Assembly (NCBI RefSeq): GCF_014174515.1
Contig: NZ_JACJUG010000024.1
Coordinates: 26,918 to 90,917, forward strand
Direction: 5' to 3'
DNA: 64,000 nucleotides
Origin: Mitsuaria sp. WAJ17
GTDB taxonomy: Bacteria; Pseudomonadota; Gammaproteobacteria; Burkholderiales; Burkholderiaceae_C
Positions within the stretch are counted from its first letter, which is position 1, and each line of letters opens with the position of its first letter. The notes under the pieces are model-generated. The model was not told the DNA's origin and made no database searches. It saw nothing but the letters and a program-made list of their open reading frames with translations. This document shows, in pieces, positions 52,235 through 62,761 of the stretch. The position numbers and the translations under genes are program-made.

Positions 52235-53074
52235 ATGAGCGCACACAAGACCCACGAGACCCGCAAGACCCCCGTCCGCCCCGCCACCCTGGCCCTGCTG
52301 CTGGCCGCCATGGCCCTGGGCGCCTGCACCCGCATCGAGACCGGCGAGGTCGGCCTGCGCGTGGGCATCGACAAGCAGATCAGCGGCGCCGAGCTGATGC
52401 CCGGCAGCTTCAACCAGACCCTGTTCGGCGACGTGCTGACCTTCCCGGTGCGCGACATCGCCGTCGTGCTGGACAACAAAAACCCCCTGACCGCCGACAA
52501 CAGCACGCTGAAGGACTTCGACCTGACCCTGGTCTACTCCATCAACCCCAGCAGCGTGTCCGACCTCTGGGGCACCAAGAGCCGCAGCTTCCACGCCTAC
52601 AACAAGGAGGAACGCGACTGGATCCTCATGCACAGCTACATGACCACGGTGGCCAACAACGCCGCCTACAAGGCCGTGCGCGAGTACAAGGCGCTCTCGG
52701 TGGCGGACAACCGCCAAAAGATCGAGCAGGAGATCAAGCGCATCGTCACCGAGACCCTGGCCTCGGAGAAGCTGGACCAGGCGCTGACCGTGAGTCTGGT
52801 GCAGGTGCGCAATGTGATGCCTGCGGACGACATCATCGCCTCGGCCAATGCCGTGGTCACCGCGCAGAACGCGCTGCGGGCCAAGGAGATCGAGGTGGAG
52901 ACGGCCAAGAAGGAGGCCGAGCGCATCGCGGCGCTCAATGCCAACAGCAAGGCCATCGAGTACATGAATGCCCAGGCCCAGCTGAAGATCGCCGAAGGCA
53001 TCGCAGCGGGCAAGGTGAACACCATCGTCGTGCCCTATGACTTCAAGGGCATCGTGAACGCCAACAGCCGCTGA
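52235..53074 (+). CDS. SPFH/prohibitin-domain lipoprotein
   Basis: A 279-residue protein. A signal peptide with lipobox LGAC (Cys about 30) makes it a lipoprotein. The SPFH domain follows (TGEVGLRVGIDKQISGAELMPGSF..., FDLTLVYSINPSSV), and then a long coiled coil rich in Ala, Glu and Lys (ALRAKEIEVETAKKEAERIAALN). SPFH proteins form ring or cage assemblies in membranes. Lipid anchoring instead of a transmembrane helix is unusual for the family. It follows the 60-residue membrane protein closely. Confidence 0.85.
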   Translation: MSAHKTHETRKTPVRPATLALLLAAMALGACTRIETGEVGLRVGIDKQISGAELMPGSFNQTLFGDVLTFPVRDIAVVLDNKNPLTADNSTLKDFDLTLVYSINPSSVSDLWGTKSRSFHAYNKEERDWILMHSYMTTVANNAAYKAVREYKALSVADNRQKIEQEIKRIVTETLASEKLDQALTVSLVQVRNVMPADDIIASANAVVTAQNALRAKEIEVETAKKEAERIAALNANSKAIEYMNAQAQLKIAEGIAAGKVNTIVVPYDFKGIVNANSR

Positions 53075-53141
53075 GGCGGACGCTGGCTCAGGGCATGAGC
53101 CAGCCAGGCGCCGATGCCGATGCCGGCGCAGGCAGCAAGAC

Positions 53142-53165
53142 AAAGGCGGCCCGCAGGCCGCCTTT
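53142..53165. terminator. Bidirectional hairpin terminator
   Basis: AAAGGCGGCC and GGCCGCCTTT form a perfect 10-bp stem with a CGCA loop. A-run and T-run flank it, so it can stop transcripts from both sides. It lies between the convergent SPFH and glycine-zipper genes. Confidence 0.85.
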
Positions 53166-53187
53166 GCCGTTCATGCAAGGAAAGGGA

Positions 53188-53796
53188 TCAACGCTCGCGG
53201 CGCTCGATGCGGCCGTCCCGCACCACCACGACGTCGCCGGCGCGCAGGCCGGGATCCTGGCCCTGCTCCAGGCGCTGCGTGCTGCCGTCGGCGTGGTTCA
53301 GGCGCACGATCCACACGCGGTGCGACTTCTGGCGCTTCTCGATTTCGTTGCCGGCATAACCGCCCGCCACCGCACCGCCGATGGTGGCGATCTTCTTGCC
53401 GGTCCCGCCGCCCACCTGGTTGCCCAGCAGGCCGCCCAGCACGGCGCCGCCCACGGCCCCGATGCCGCTGGCCTTGCCCTGACGGGTTTCCTCGTGCACC
53501 TCGACCACGCGCGCGCATTCGGCACACAGCGCGGGGCTGGCCGAGGCAGAGGGGCTCGCCTGCCGGCCAGGCTCGCCGCCCTTGGCCGCGGCGTTGCCGC
53601 CACGGGTGTCGGCCGCAGCCTGCTTCGGAGGCACCTTCGCGCTGGCCCCGGCATCGGCCTCGACCACGGGGGCGGCCAGCGGCGTGGGGGCCGCCGCGGG
53701 AGACGAGGCCCGGCCTACGGCGAAGGCGCCGGCCAGGAGGACGCCGGCACCCAGCACGCCGGCAATGATTTGACTGGAGGAGAAAGGTATTTTCAT
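53188..53796 (-). CDS. Glycine-zipper 2TM domain protein
   Basis: A 202-residue protein. The N-terminus has a membrane anchor (IIAGVLGAGVLLAGAFAVG) with no lipobox, then an Ala/Pro-rich region, a CAEC pair, and a glycine-zipper domain (GAVGGAVLGGLLGNQVGGGTGKKIATIGGAVAGGYAGNEIEK). The end (VRLNHADGSTQRLEQ...VVVVRDGRIERRE) is the usual family tail. Members are envelope proteins of uncertain function. The ATG at 53796 is chosen for the hydrophobic N-terminus. It is convergent with the SPFH gene and followed, on the same strand upstream, by metH. Confidence 0.82.
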   Translation of the reverse strand: MKIPFSSSQIIAGVLGAGVLLAGAFAVGRASSPAAAPTPLAAPVVEADAGASAKVPPKQAAADTRGGNAAAKGGEPGRQASPSASASPALCAECARVVEVHEETRQGKASGIGAVGGAVLGGLLGNQVGGGTGKKIATIGGAVAGGYAGNEIEKRQKSHRVWIVRLNHADGSTQRLEQGQDPGLRAGDVVVVRDGRIERRER

Positions 53797-53917
53797 GAGG
53801 GCTCCGCAAGCCGCGCCGTAGAAAGGACGGGCTGCCATCCAAGAATGCCACGCGAGCCGATTCGGCCGACAAGCGAACCGGTCACAGTTGTAAGAGAGCG
53901 TTCAGCGCGGGGGCCGC

Positions 53918-56653
<2,736 letters not shown>

Positions 56654-56740
56654 GAGGACCTCGGCGATGCGGAAGCTGCAGGCTATGCTGCAGGGGGCCG
56701 GGCGCAGGACTCACCTCGGCCACCAGGGATTGGGGACTCG

Positions 56741-56842
56741 GTGAGCGTCGTTGGCAGGACGCCGGGGCAAGCGGACGCCGGGTTCGAGCCTGGCGCTGAC
56801 CGGCGCGGGGCCGGTCGGGGCGTCGCAACGCTCCTCGAACGT
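56741..56842 (-). ncRNA. S-adenosylhomocysteine (SAH) riboswitch
   Basis: The minus-strand leader of metH contains CGAGGAGCGTTGCGAC, GCCAGGCTCG and CCAACGACGCTC, the conserved blocks of the SAH riboswitch in the right order. GTTCGAG pairs with CTCGAAC (P1), GACCGGC with GCCGGTC (P2), and GAGCGT with ACGCTC (the pseudoknot). It ends about 85 nt before the ATG. When SAH is high it is expected to turn on methionine-cycle genes. Confidence 0.9.
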
Positions 56843-56931
56843 GGCGGATTTTACGCACTCGCAGGGTTTACGCGCGCCTTTCCCGTCCTGGCTCAAGCCC
56901 ATACTGCGCCGCGCCGAAATAATTCCTGATC

Positions 56932-58131
56932 GTGGAACTCGTCCCCCTTCCCCCTCACAGCCTGCGCATCGGCCAGGTGTTGACCTTCTCGGTGCGCGAC
57001 GCCGAGGGCAAGCTGCTGTTCGCCGCCGGCCAGACCCTGCAGAACACCCCCCAGGTCCAGGCCCTGATCCAGCGCGGCGCCTGGGTTCTGGCCCATGAAA
57101 CCAAGGAATACCAGAAGGCCCTGGTCCACAAGATGGACACCCTCATGATGCAGGGCGCCTCCCTGGCCAATATCGTGAAGGTGGAGGCCGATTTCCGCGC
57201 CGAGCGCAGCCCGCGCGCCGTCGCCGAACTCAGCGAACCGGCCTTCTGGACCGACCTGCACCTGCACGCCCACAGCCTGCTCAAGGATCCCCGCGAAGAC
57301 TTCCTTGGTCGATTGGAAACGCTGCGCGAGGAAGCCCTGCAGCGCTTCCGGCAGCGGCCGGACGCCGTCCTGACCCTGCTGGTCCATGACGCGAGCCAGG
57401 ACGTCCAGCGCTACAGCGCCCGGCATGCCGTGCTGTGCCTGCTGGTCGCGGACCTGGTGGCGCGCCAGTTGGGCTGGGCCCCCGAAGGCACGCGGGCCCT
57501 GCACAACGCGGCACTGACCATGAACCTCAGCACCACGCTGCTGCAGGACCGCCTCGCCGCGCAGGAAGACAAGCTCAGTGAACGCCAGCGCCTGGAGCTG
57601 CATGACCATGGTGACCGCAGCGCCCAGCTGCTGCGCCAGTTGGGCGTGCGGGACGAGCTCTGGCTTGGCGCAGTGCGTCTGCACCATGAGGCCGGCCCCG
57701 GGGCCCTGGCCGGGCGCGTGGCCGTGGCCCAGTTGGCCCGCGTGCTGCGCCGCATCGACATCTTCGGTGCCCGCCTGAGCCCGCGCCGCACCCGCAAGGC
57801 CTTGTCAGGCGCTGCCGCCGTGCGCGCCATCTACCTGGACGAGCTGCAGCAGCCCGACGAGGCGGGCGCCGCGGTGATCAAGGCCGTGGGGCTCTACCCG
57901 CCGGGAAGCCTGGTGCGCCTGGCCAATGGCGAGCAAGGCATTGTGGTGCGGCGGGGCCACAGCGCCACCGAGCCCCTGGTCGCTGCCCTGATGGGCAAGA
58001 GCGGCTCGCCCCTGAGCGGCCCCGTGCCGCGGGACACGCGCCTGCAGACGCAGGCCGTCGCCGCCAGCCTGGCGCCGCATGAGCTCAAGCTCGTGATCAA
58101 CATGGAAAAGTTGCTCAAGACCGCGGGCTGA
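56932..58131 (+). CDS. HD-GYP-like protein with lost metal ligands
   Basis: A 399-residue protein. It begins with the domain that precedes many HD-GYP proteins, then an HD-like domain with RHAVLCLLVADLVARQ (165), HNAALTMNLS in place of the HD dyad (191-200), LHDHGD (224-226) and HH at 251-252, but no GYP. The C-terminus LYPPGSLVRLANGEQGIVVRRG is that of HD-GYP phosphodiesterases. The core His-Asp is replaced by Met-Asn, so catalysis is doubtful. Starts at a GTG and is divergent from metH, lying between the metH halves. Confidence 0.75.
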   Translation: MELVPLPPHSLRIGQVLTFSVRDAEGKLLFAAGQTLQNTPQVQALIQRGAWVLAHETKEYQKALVHKMDTLMMQGASLANIVKVEADFRAERSPRAVAELSEPAFWTDLHLHAHSLLKDPREDFLGRLETLREEALQRFRQRPDAVLTLLVHDASQDVQRYSARHAVLCLLVADLVARQLGWAPEGTRALHNAALTMNLSTTLLQDRLAAQEDKLSERQRLELHDHGDRSAQLLRQLGVRDELWLGAVRLHHEAGPGALAGRVAVAQLARVLRRIDIFGARLSPRRTRKALSGAAAVRAIYLDELQQPDEAGAAVIKAVGLYPPGSLVRLANGEQGIVVRRGHSATEPLVAALMGKSGSPLSGPVPRDTRLQTQAVAASLAPHELKLVINMEKLLKTAG

Positions 58132-58159
58132 TCCCCGCCGGGCGGCCGCCGCACGACCC

Positions 58160-58465
58160 TCAGTACAGGCGCATCGGATCCTTGGCGTCTCGATGGGCCT
58201 CGGCCAGTTCCACCTTGAGCTGGGTCTGCTCCTGCACCAGCACCTGCATGCGCGCCCAAGCCAGGGCGCGTTCGCGCAGGGCCGCCGGGCTGTCGCTGAA
58301 AGCTGCTGGCTGCTGCAGCCGGGGCCGCAAAGCGGCCAGTTCGAGCTCCAGCACGGCGAGGCGCTCTTTCAAGGGCTGCACGCTGTCCTCCACCGGCAAA
58401 AACCCTGCAGCCTGGACCGCAGCACCCAGCGCCGCCAGCAGGCAGCCCAGCAACCGTCGCTTCAT
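58160..58465 (-). CDS. Small exported coiled-coil protein, unknown
   Basis: A 101-residue protein with a signal peptide (MKRRLLGCLLAALGAAVQAA) and a charged helix (LKERLAVLELELAALRPRL... ALRERALAWARMQVL). Its ATG overlaps the stop of the homocysteine-domain gene by 4 bp (ATGA), so its translation is coupled to it. No family recognised; a function near methionine metabolism is only suggested by position. Confidence 0.65.
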   Translation of the reverse strand: MKRRLLGCLLAALGAAVQAAGFLPVEDSVQPLKERLAVLELELAALRPRLQQPAAFSDSPAALRERALAWARMQVLVQEQTQLKVELAEAHRDAKDPMRLY

Positions 58466-59520
58466 GCGGCCATCAGCCCGCTGAAGAGCTTGTGCCCGCA
58501 GGCCCGCGGCTGGTAGGCCGAGACCTTGGATGCGATGGCCGCGATGTGCTCCGGCGTGGTTCCGCAACAGCCGCCGGCGATGTTGAGGAAGCCGGCCTGG
58601 GCGAACTCGGCCATGAGGCGGCCGGTGACGTCCGGCGTCTCGTCGAAGCCCGTGTCGCTCATCGGGTTGGGCAGGCCGGCATTGGGATAGCAGCTGATCG
58701 CGGTCTCGGGCGCGGCCTTGGCCAGCTCCTCGATGTAGGGCCGCATCAGCGTGGCGCCCAGGGCGCAGTTGAGGCCGATGGCCAGGGGCTTGGCATGGCG
58801 CACCGAGTGCCAGAAGGCCGTCACGGTCTGGCCGGAGAGGATGCGGCCCGAGGCGTCGGTCACGGTGCCGGAGATGATCACCGGCAGGCGCTCGCCCGTG
58901 GCGTCCATCAGCTCGTCCAGCGCGAAGAGCGCGGCCTTGGCATTGAGCGTGTCGAAGATGGTCTCGACCAGGAAGAGGTCCACCCCGCCCTCCAGCAGAC
59001 CCCGGGCCTGCTCGTAGTAGGCGGCGCGCAGGGTGTCGAAGTCGATATTGCGGGCGCCGGGGTCGTTGACGTCCGGGCTGATGGAGGCGGTGCGCGGCGT
59101 CGGGCCGAGGGCACCGGCGGCGAAACGGGGCTTGTCGGGCGTGCTGAACTTGTCGCAGGCGGCTCGGGCCAGGCGGGCGGCTGCCACGTTCATCTCGTGG
59201 GCGAAGTCCTGCAGGCCGTAGTCCTCCTGAGCCACCGAGGTGGTGCCGAAGGTGTTGGTCTCGATGATGTCCGAGCCGGCGGCGAGGTACTTCTCGTGGA
59301 TCTCGCTGATGACGTCCGGCCGGGTCAGCACCAGCAGGTCGTTGTTGCCCTTGAGGTCCTTGGGGTGATCGGCGAAACGCGGGCCGCGGAAATCGGCCTC
59401 GGTGAGCTTGTAGCGCTGGATCATGGTGCCCATCGCCCCGTCCAGGATCACGATGCGTTGCTTCAGCAGGGCCGGCAGGGCGCTGCCACGGGTGTAGCGG
59501 GGGGCGGTGAGGGCGTTCAT
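58462..59520 (-). CDS. metH: Methionine synthase, N-terminal homocysteine S-methyltransferase part
   Basis: A 352-residue TIM-barrel equal to the first domain of MetH. It has RIVILDGAMGTMIQ, TNTFGTTSVA, GLNCALGAT (zinc Cys) and GGCCGTTPEHI (two zinc Cys), so the homocysteine-activating zinc site is intact. It must act in trans with the larger protein at 53918-56653. A split MetH is known from Burkholderiales, where the two genes are often adjacent; here two genes lie between. I see no riboswitch before this one. Confidence 0.93.
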   Translation of the reverse strand: MNALTAPRYTRGSALPALLKQRIVILDGAMGTMIQRYKLTEADFRGPRFADHPKDLKGNNDLLVLTRPDVISEIHEKYLAAGSDIIETNTFGTTSVAQEDYGLQDFAHEMNVAAARLARAACDKFSTPDKPRFAAGALGPTPRTASISPDVNDPGARNIDFDTLRAAYYEQARGLLEGGVDLFLVETIFDTLNAKAALFALDELMDATGERLPVIISGTVTDASGRILSGQTVTAFWHSVRHAKPLAIGLNCALGATLMRPYIEELAKAAPETAISCYPNAGLPNPMSDTGFDETPDVTGRLMAEFAQAGFLNIAGGCCGTTPEHIAAIASKVSAYQPRACGHKLFSGLMAA

Positions 59521-59714
59521 GGCCGTGATTGTAGGAAGACCGGCGCACCCTGACGATGTTCACGGGCTTGCTGACGGCCCGACGCCCCCGGCGTGCGGGA
59601 AGGCGCGGGTCGAACGACATGTCAAAATGCCGCCGCCGAAAAAACGGCATACGTCTTCAGAACTTCAGAACAACTGAGCTTGAAGGCCTCGCCGCGAGGC
59701 CGGGAGGAATCACG
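59521..59714. other. metH-lipoprotein divergent intergenic region
   Basis: A 194-bp divergent gap. It holds a two-copy TTCAGAAC direct repeat (59656-59671), an ATGCCG/CGGCAT inverted repeat around an A-run (59627-59650), and a hairpin GGCCTC-GCCGC-GAGGCC (59685-59701) just before the lipoprotein's Shine-Dalgarno (GGAGGA). No other gene is seen. Confidence 0.45.
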
Positions 59715-61043
59715 ATGGCAAAGATTAAGTCCGCCTACCGTCAGGTGGGCGCCCTGTCCCTGGGCGTCGTTGCGGCGCTGCTGACCGCTTGTGGCGGCGG
59801 TGGCGGCAGCACTGGCGACAATGGCGGCTCGACGACCGGCCCGGTCGTCTCGAGCCAGGCCGGGCCTGTCTCGGTGACGCTGCCCACCTATGGCGGCTAC
59901 GAATACTGGATGGCCTACCAGGACGGCGACGGCCCCTGGAAGGCGGCGACGCGCAGCGCTGACGGCTTCAGCTTCCAGGTCGAGGACAAAGCTGGCAAGT
60001 ACGCCGTGATGCTGGTCCAGGAAGCCAACTCGCCGCGCACAGCGGACCTCCCCCCCTCGGTGCTGGCCTATCACCTGACGCGAGCGGAAAGCGCCAACAT
60101 CGACCTGCGTCCGCTGCCGGACAGCCGGACGGACTACATGACCGTGCAGTTCACCCAGCAGGGCGCACCGGCCTCGGGCACATGCGCGGTGGCGCTGGGT
60201 TCCCGGGCCAGCACGTCAGGCGGCTGTGACACCCTTGCCTCGAGGCGGCTCAGCGTGCCCATGGCCCGGATGGACGCCTTCGCGGTGCACCTGAATGACA
60301 GCGGTGCGGCCGATGCGCTGGTGATCCAGCGCGACCTCGACATGCGATCCATCACGGCGCTGAACTTCGACTTCACGAAGGCCGTCGCACTGCCCGCCCC
60401 CAGCCAGACCAGCGCACTGACAGGCTATGTGCCCATCGCCGGAGAGACGCTGAGCCGCATGGCCTCCCTGGTTTCCCGGAGCGGGCAAATCCGGCTGGCG
60501 CTTGGCAGCCAGACCACCTTGGCCTACCCGCTGGTGCCGGCCGGCGCGCTGCGCAGCGACGACACCTATGTCGTGTCGGCGACCGCCCGCATGGTCCAGG
60601 GCACGGTCACGGCCCGCCGCTCCGCCAGTTACCAGTCCGCCGTCGGCGCGGCGCAGCCCCTGACGCTGCCGCCCTACGCAGGCCCCCTGGCGTTGGGCGG
60701 CTCCGCTGCGCGCCCGACCATGACCTGGACGCCCGTGACGGGTAGCACGCTGACGGACATCTTCGCCTTGGATCTGAGCGGCCTAGGCCCCACCATCGAC
60801 TTCACTTTCTCAGCCGGCTGGATTGGCGGCGCCCGGACGGTCACCTACACCGTGCCAGACCTGACGGGGCTGGGCTGGAAGCCCAGCTGGAACCTGAACC
60901 GGCAGACGCGAATGACGGTCTACTACACCGAGAGCTTCACCAGCCGGCCCACGCCGGCCTACTTCGCCGGCCTGCCCTCCGAAAAGGTCGAGGACCAGAC
61001 CAGCTGGTTCACGCAGATGAGTTCGGAGGTCTCGATCCCCTGA
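59715..61043 (+). CDS. Lipoprotein of unknown function
   Basis: A 442-residue lipoprotein: signal peptide with lipobox LTAC, then a Gly/Ser-rich stretch (GGGGGSTGDNGGSTTG). The rest is rich in Thr, Ser and beta-prone sequence and has several Tyr/Trp, which suggests a surface beta-domain, but I recognise no family. GGAGGA precedes the ATG, with a small hairpin directly upstream. It stands alone on the plus strand between metH and the PPOX operon. Confidence 0.75.
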   Translation: MAKIKSAYRQVGALSLGVVAALLTACGGGGGSTGDNGGSTTGPVVSSQAGPVSVTLPTYGGYEYWMAYQDGDGPWKAATRSADGFSFQVEDKAGKYAVMLVQEANSPRTADLPPSVLAYHLTRAESANIDLRPLPDSRTDYMTVQFTQQGAPASGTCAVALGSRASTSGGCDTLASRRLSVPMARMDAFAVHLNDSGAADALVIQRDLDMRSITALNFDFTKAVALPAPSQTSALTGYVPIAGETLSRMASLVSRSGQIRLALGSQTTLAYPLVPAGALRSDDTYVVSATARMVQGTVTARRSASYQSAVGAAQPLTLPPYAGPLALGGSAARPTMTWTPVTGSTLTDIFALDLSGLGPTIDFTFSAGWIGGARTVTYTVPDLTGLGWKPSWNLNRQTRMTVYYTESFTSRPTPAYFAGLPSEKVEDQTSWFTQMSSEVSIP

Positions 61044-61151
61044 GCCACCGGCCCGACTCGACGCGGTCCAGCCGCACCGCGCCAGGCACGGTGCGGCCCA
61101 CGCAGACGGCTGGCGCCGCACGCACCAGACCGCCGTCATGGCACCGGGTCG

Positions 61152-61796
61152 TCAGTAGAGCGTCCTCGCCTGCCGTGCCTGCAGTTCGGCGTCATAGGCC
61201 GCGCCATCGAAGCTGGCCTCCAGCGCCTGAAGGATCTCGCCCGGCGAGGGCAGCTCGCTGCGGGCGCGCTGCACCGCTGGGTCCCACAGCCGCGAGCGCT
61301 TGATGGCCCGGGCGCACTGGAAGAACACCAGGTTCACGGTGATCACCAGCACCGTGGCGGGCCGCTTGCCATCCACCTCGAAGCGCTCGAGCAGCGCGGG
61401 TGAGGCGCTGATGCGGGCCTCGCCATTGACGCGCAGCACCTCGGGCACGCCGGGGATGAGGAACTGCAGCGCCACCTGCGGGTCGTGCAGGATGTTGCGC
61501 AGGCTGTCGATGCGGTTATTGCCGCGGCGGTCGGGCAGCAGCAGGGTCCGGCTGTCGGCCACCTGCACGAAGCCTGGCGCATCGCCGCGGGGCGAGGTGT
61601 CCAGGCCCTGCGGCCCTCGTGTGGCCAGCACCACGAAGGGCGAGGCCTCGATGTAGCGCTGGTAGAGCGGGTGGATCTCCCGGCACTCCTTGAAGAGCGC
61701 GGCCGGCGCAGGCGCGCTGTCGTACAGGGCCCGAAGGCTCATGGCATCCCGCACGTCGTGCGATTCATCGTGCCAGGGGGCGCTGGCATGCGTCAT
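61152..61796 (-). CDS. Pyridoxamine 5'-phosphate oxidase-family (split-barrel flavin-binding) protein
   Basis: A 214-residue FMN-binding split-barrel protein. FVVLATRGPQGLDTSPRGDAPGFVQVADSRTLLLPDRRGNNRIDSLRNIL and FLIPGVPEVLRVNGEARI match the MSMEG_1061-type PPOX proteins; catalytic function is unknown. It overlaps the nucleoside hydrolase gene by 4 bp and is last of a three-gene operon. Confidence 0.85.
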   Translation of the reverse strand: MTHASAPWHDESHDVRDAMSLRALYDSAPAPAALFKECREIHPLYQRYIEASPFVVLATRGPQGLDTSPRGDAPGFVQVADSRTLLLPDRRGNNRIDSLRNILHDPQVALQFLIPGVPEVLRVNGEARISASPALLERFEVDGKRPATVLVITVNLVFFQCARAIKRSRLWDPAVQRARSELPSPGEILQALEASFDGAAYDAELQARQARTLY

Positions 61797-62761
61797 GGCG
61801 TCTCCAGGCTGCGGGCGAGGTGTCCCAGGCGTTCAGTGATGAGGTCGAAGAGGCCCTGGGCGTCCACCTCGCCCAGCACCAGGGCGTTGCGCGGGCGCTC
61901 GGTCACGCCCCACCAGTCGATCACGCTCATGCCCAGGGTCAGCGGGCTCTGGGTCTCGATCTCGACATTGCAGGTGCGGCCGCGGAAGAGCTCGGGCTTG
62001 ATCAGCCAGGCGATCACGCAGGGGTCGTGCAGGGGGCCTCCCTGCTGGCCGTACTTCTGTTCGTCGAAGCGCTCCGCAAAGGCCAGCCAGCCCGCCACGG
62101 CCGGGCCGATGCGCCCGCCCAGGGCGCGGATGGCCGCGATGCGCGCCGGGCTGGTCAAGGCCTGGTGGGTGCAGTCCAGCGGCACCATGGTGATGGGCAC
62201 GCCGCTGGCGAAGACCAGGGCCGCGGCATGCGGATCTACATAACAGTTGAATTCGGCGGCTGGCGTGATGTTGCCCCCCTCGAAGCAGCCCCCGCCCATC
62301 AACACGATACGGCCGATGCGCAGCGCCAGCGCGGGCTCCTTCTGCAGGGCCAGGGCGATATTGGTCAGGGGTCCCAGGGGGCACAGCGTGACGCTACCAG
62401 CGGGGCGCTCCATCACGCTGCGGATGATGAGGTCCACGCTGTGCTCGGCCTGCAGCGGCATGGTGGGCGCAGGCAGCTCATGGCCGTCCAGCCCGGTCTT
62501 GCCGTGCACGTGCTCGGCCGTGACGAGGGGGCGCAGCAGGGGGCGGTCCGCGCCGGCATGCACGGGCAGGTCCGGACGGCCCGCCAGTTCGCAGACCATG
62601 CGGGCATTGCGGCTGGTCAGGGCCAGGGGCACGTTGCCGGCCACGGTGCTGATGGCCAGCACCTCCAGCTCGGGGCTGGCCAGGGCCAGCAGGATGGCGA
62701 TGGCGTCGTCCTGCCCCGGGTCGGTATCGATCACGATGGCCTGACGGCCCCGGCTGCTCAT
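61793..62761 (-). CDS. Nucleoside hydrolase (inosine-uridine preferring family)
   Basis: A 322-residue enzyme with the N-terminal metal motif IDTDPGQDDAIAI, GKTGLDGHELP, MGGGCFEGGNITPAAEFNCYVDP and the C-terminal DPCVIAWLI. These residues bind Ca2+ and the ribose. It cleaves ribonucleosides to base and ribose in the cytosol. It overlaps both neighbours by 4 bp (ATGA), so the three genes are translationally coupled. Confidence 0.92.
   Translation of the reverse strand: MSSRGRQAIVIDTDPGQDDAIAILLALASPELEVLAISTVAGNVPLALTSRNARMVCELAGRPDLPVHAGADRPLLRPLVTAEHVHGKTGLDGHELPAPTMPLQAEHSVDLIIRSVMERPAGSVTLCPLGPLTNIALALQKEPALALRIGRIVLMGGGCFEGGNITPAAEFNCYVDPHAAALVFASGVPITMVPLDCTHQALTSPARIAAIRALGGRIGPAVAGWLAFAERFDEQKYGQQGGPLHDPCVIAWLIKPELFRGRTCNVEIETQSPLTLGMSVIDWWGVTERPRNALVLGEVDAQGLFDLITERLGHLARSLETP

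Noticed and set aside
51161..53143. 660-codon leftward frame across the oxidoreductase and SPFH genes
   Set aside because: Spans three real genes on the opposite strand; its protein is low-complexity.
59521..59640. A second SAH riboswitch before the homocysteine-domain gene
   Set aside because: The GAGGAGCG and CCAGGCTCG blocks are absent.
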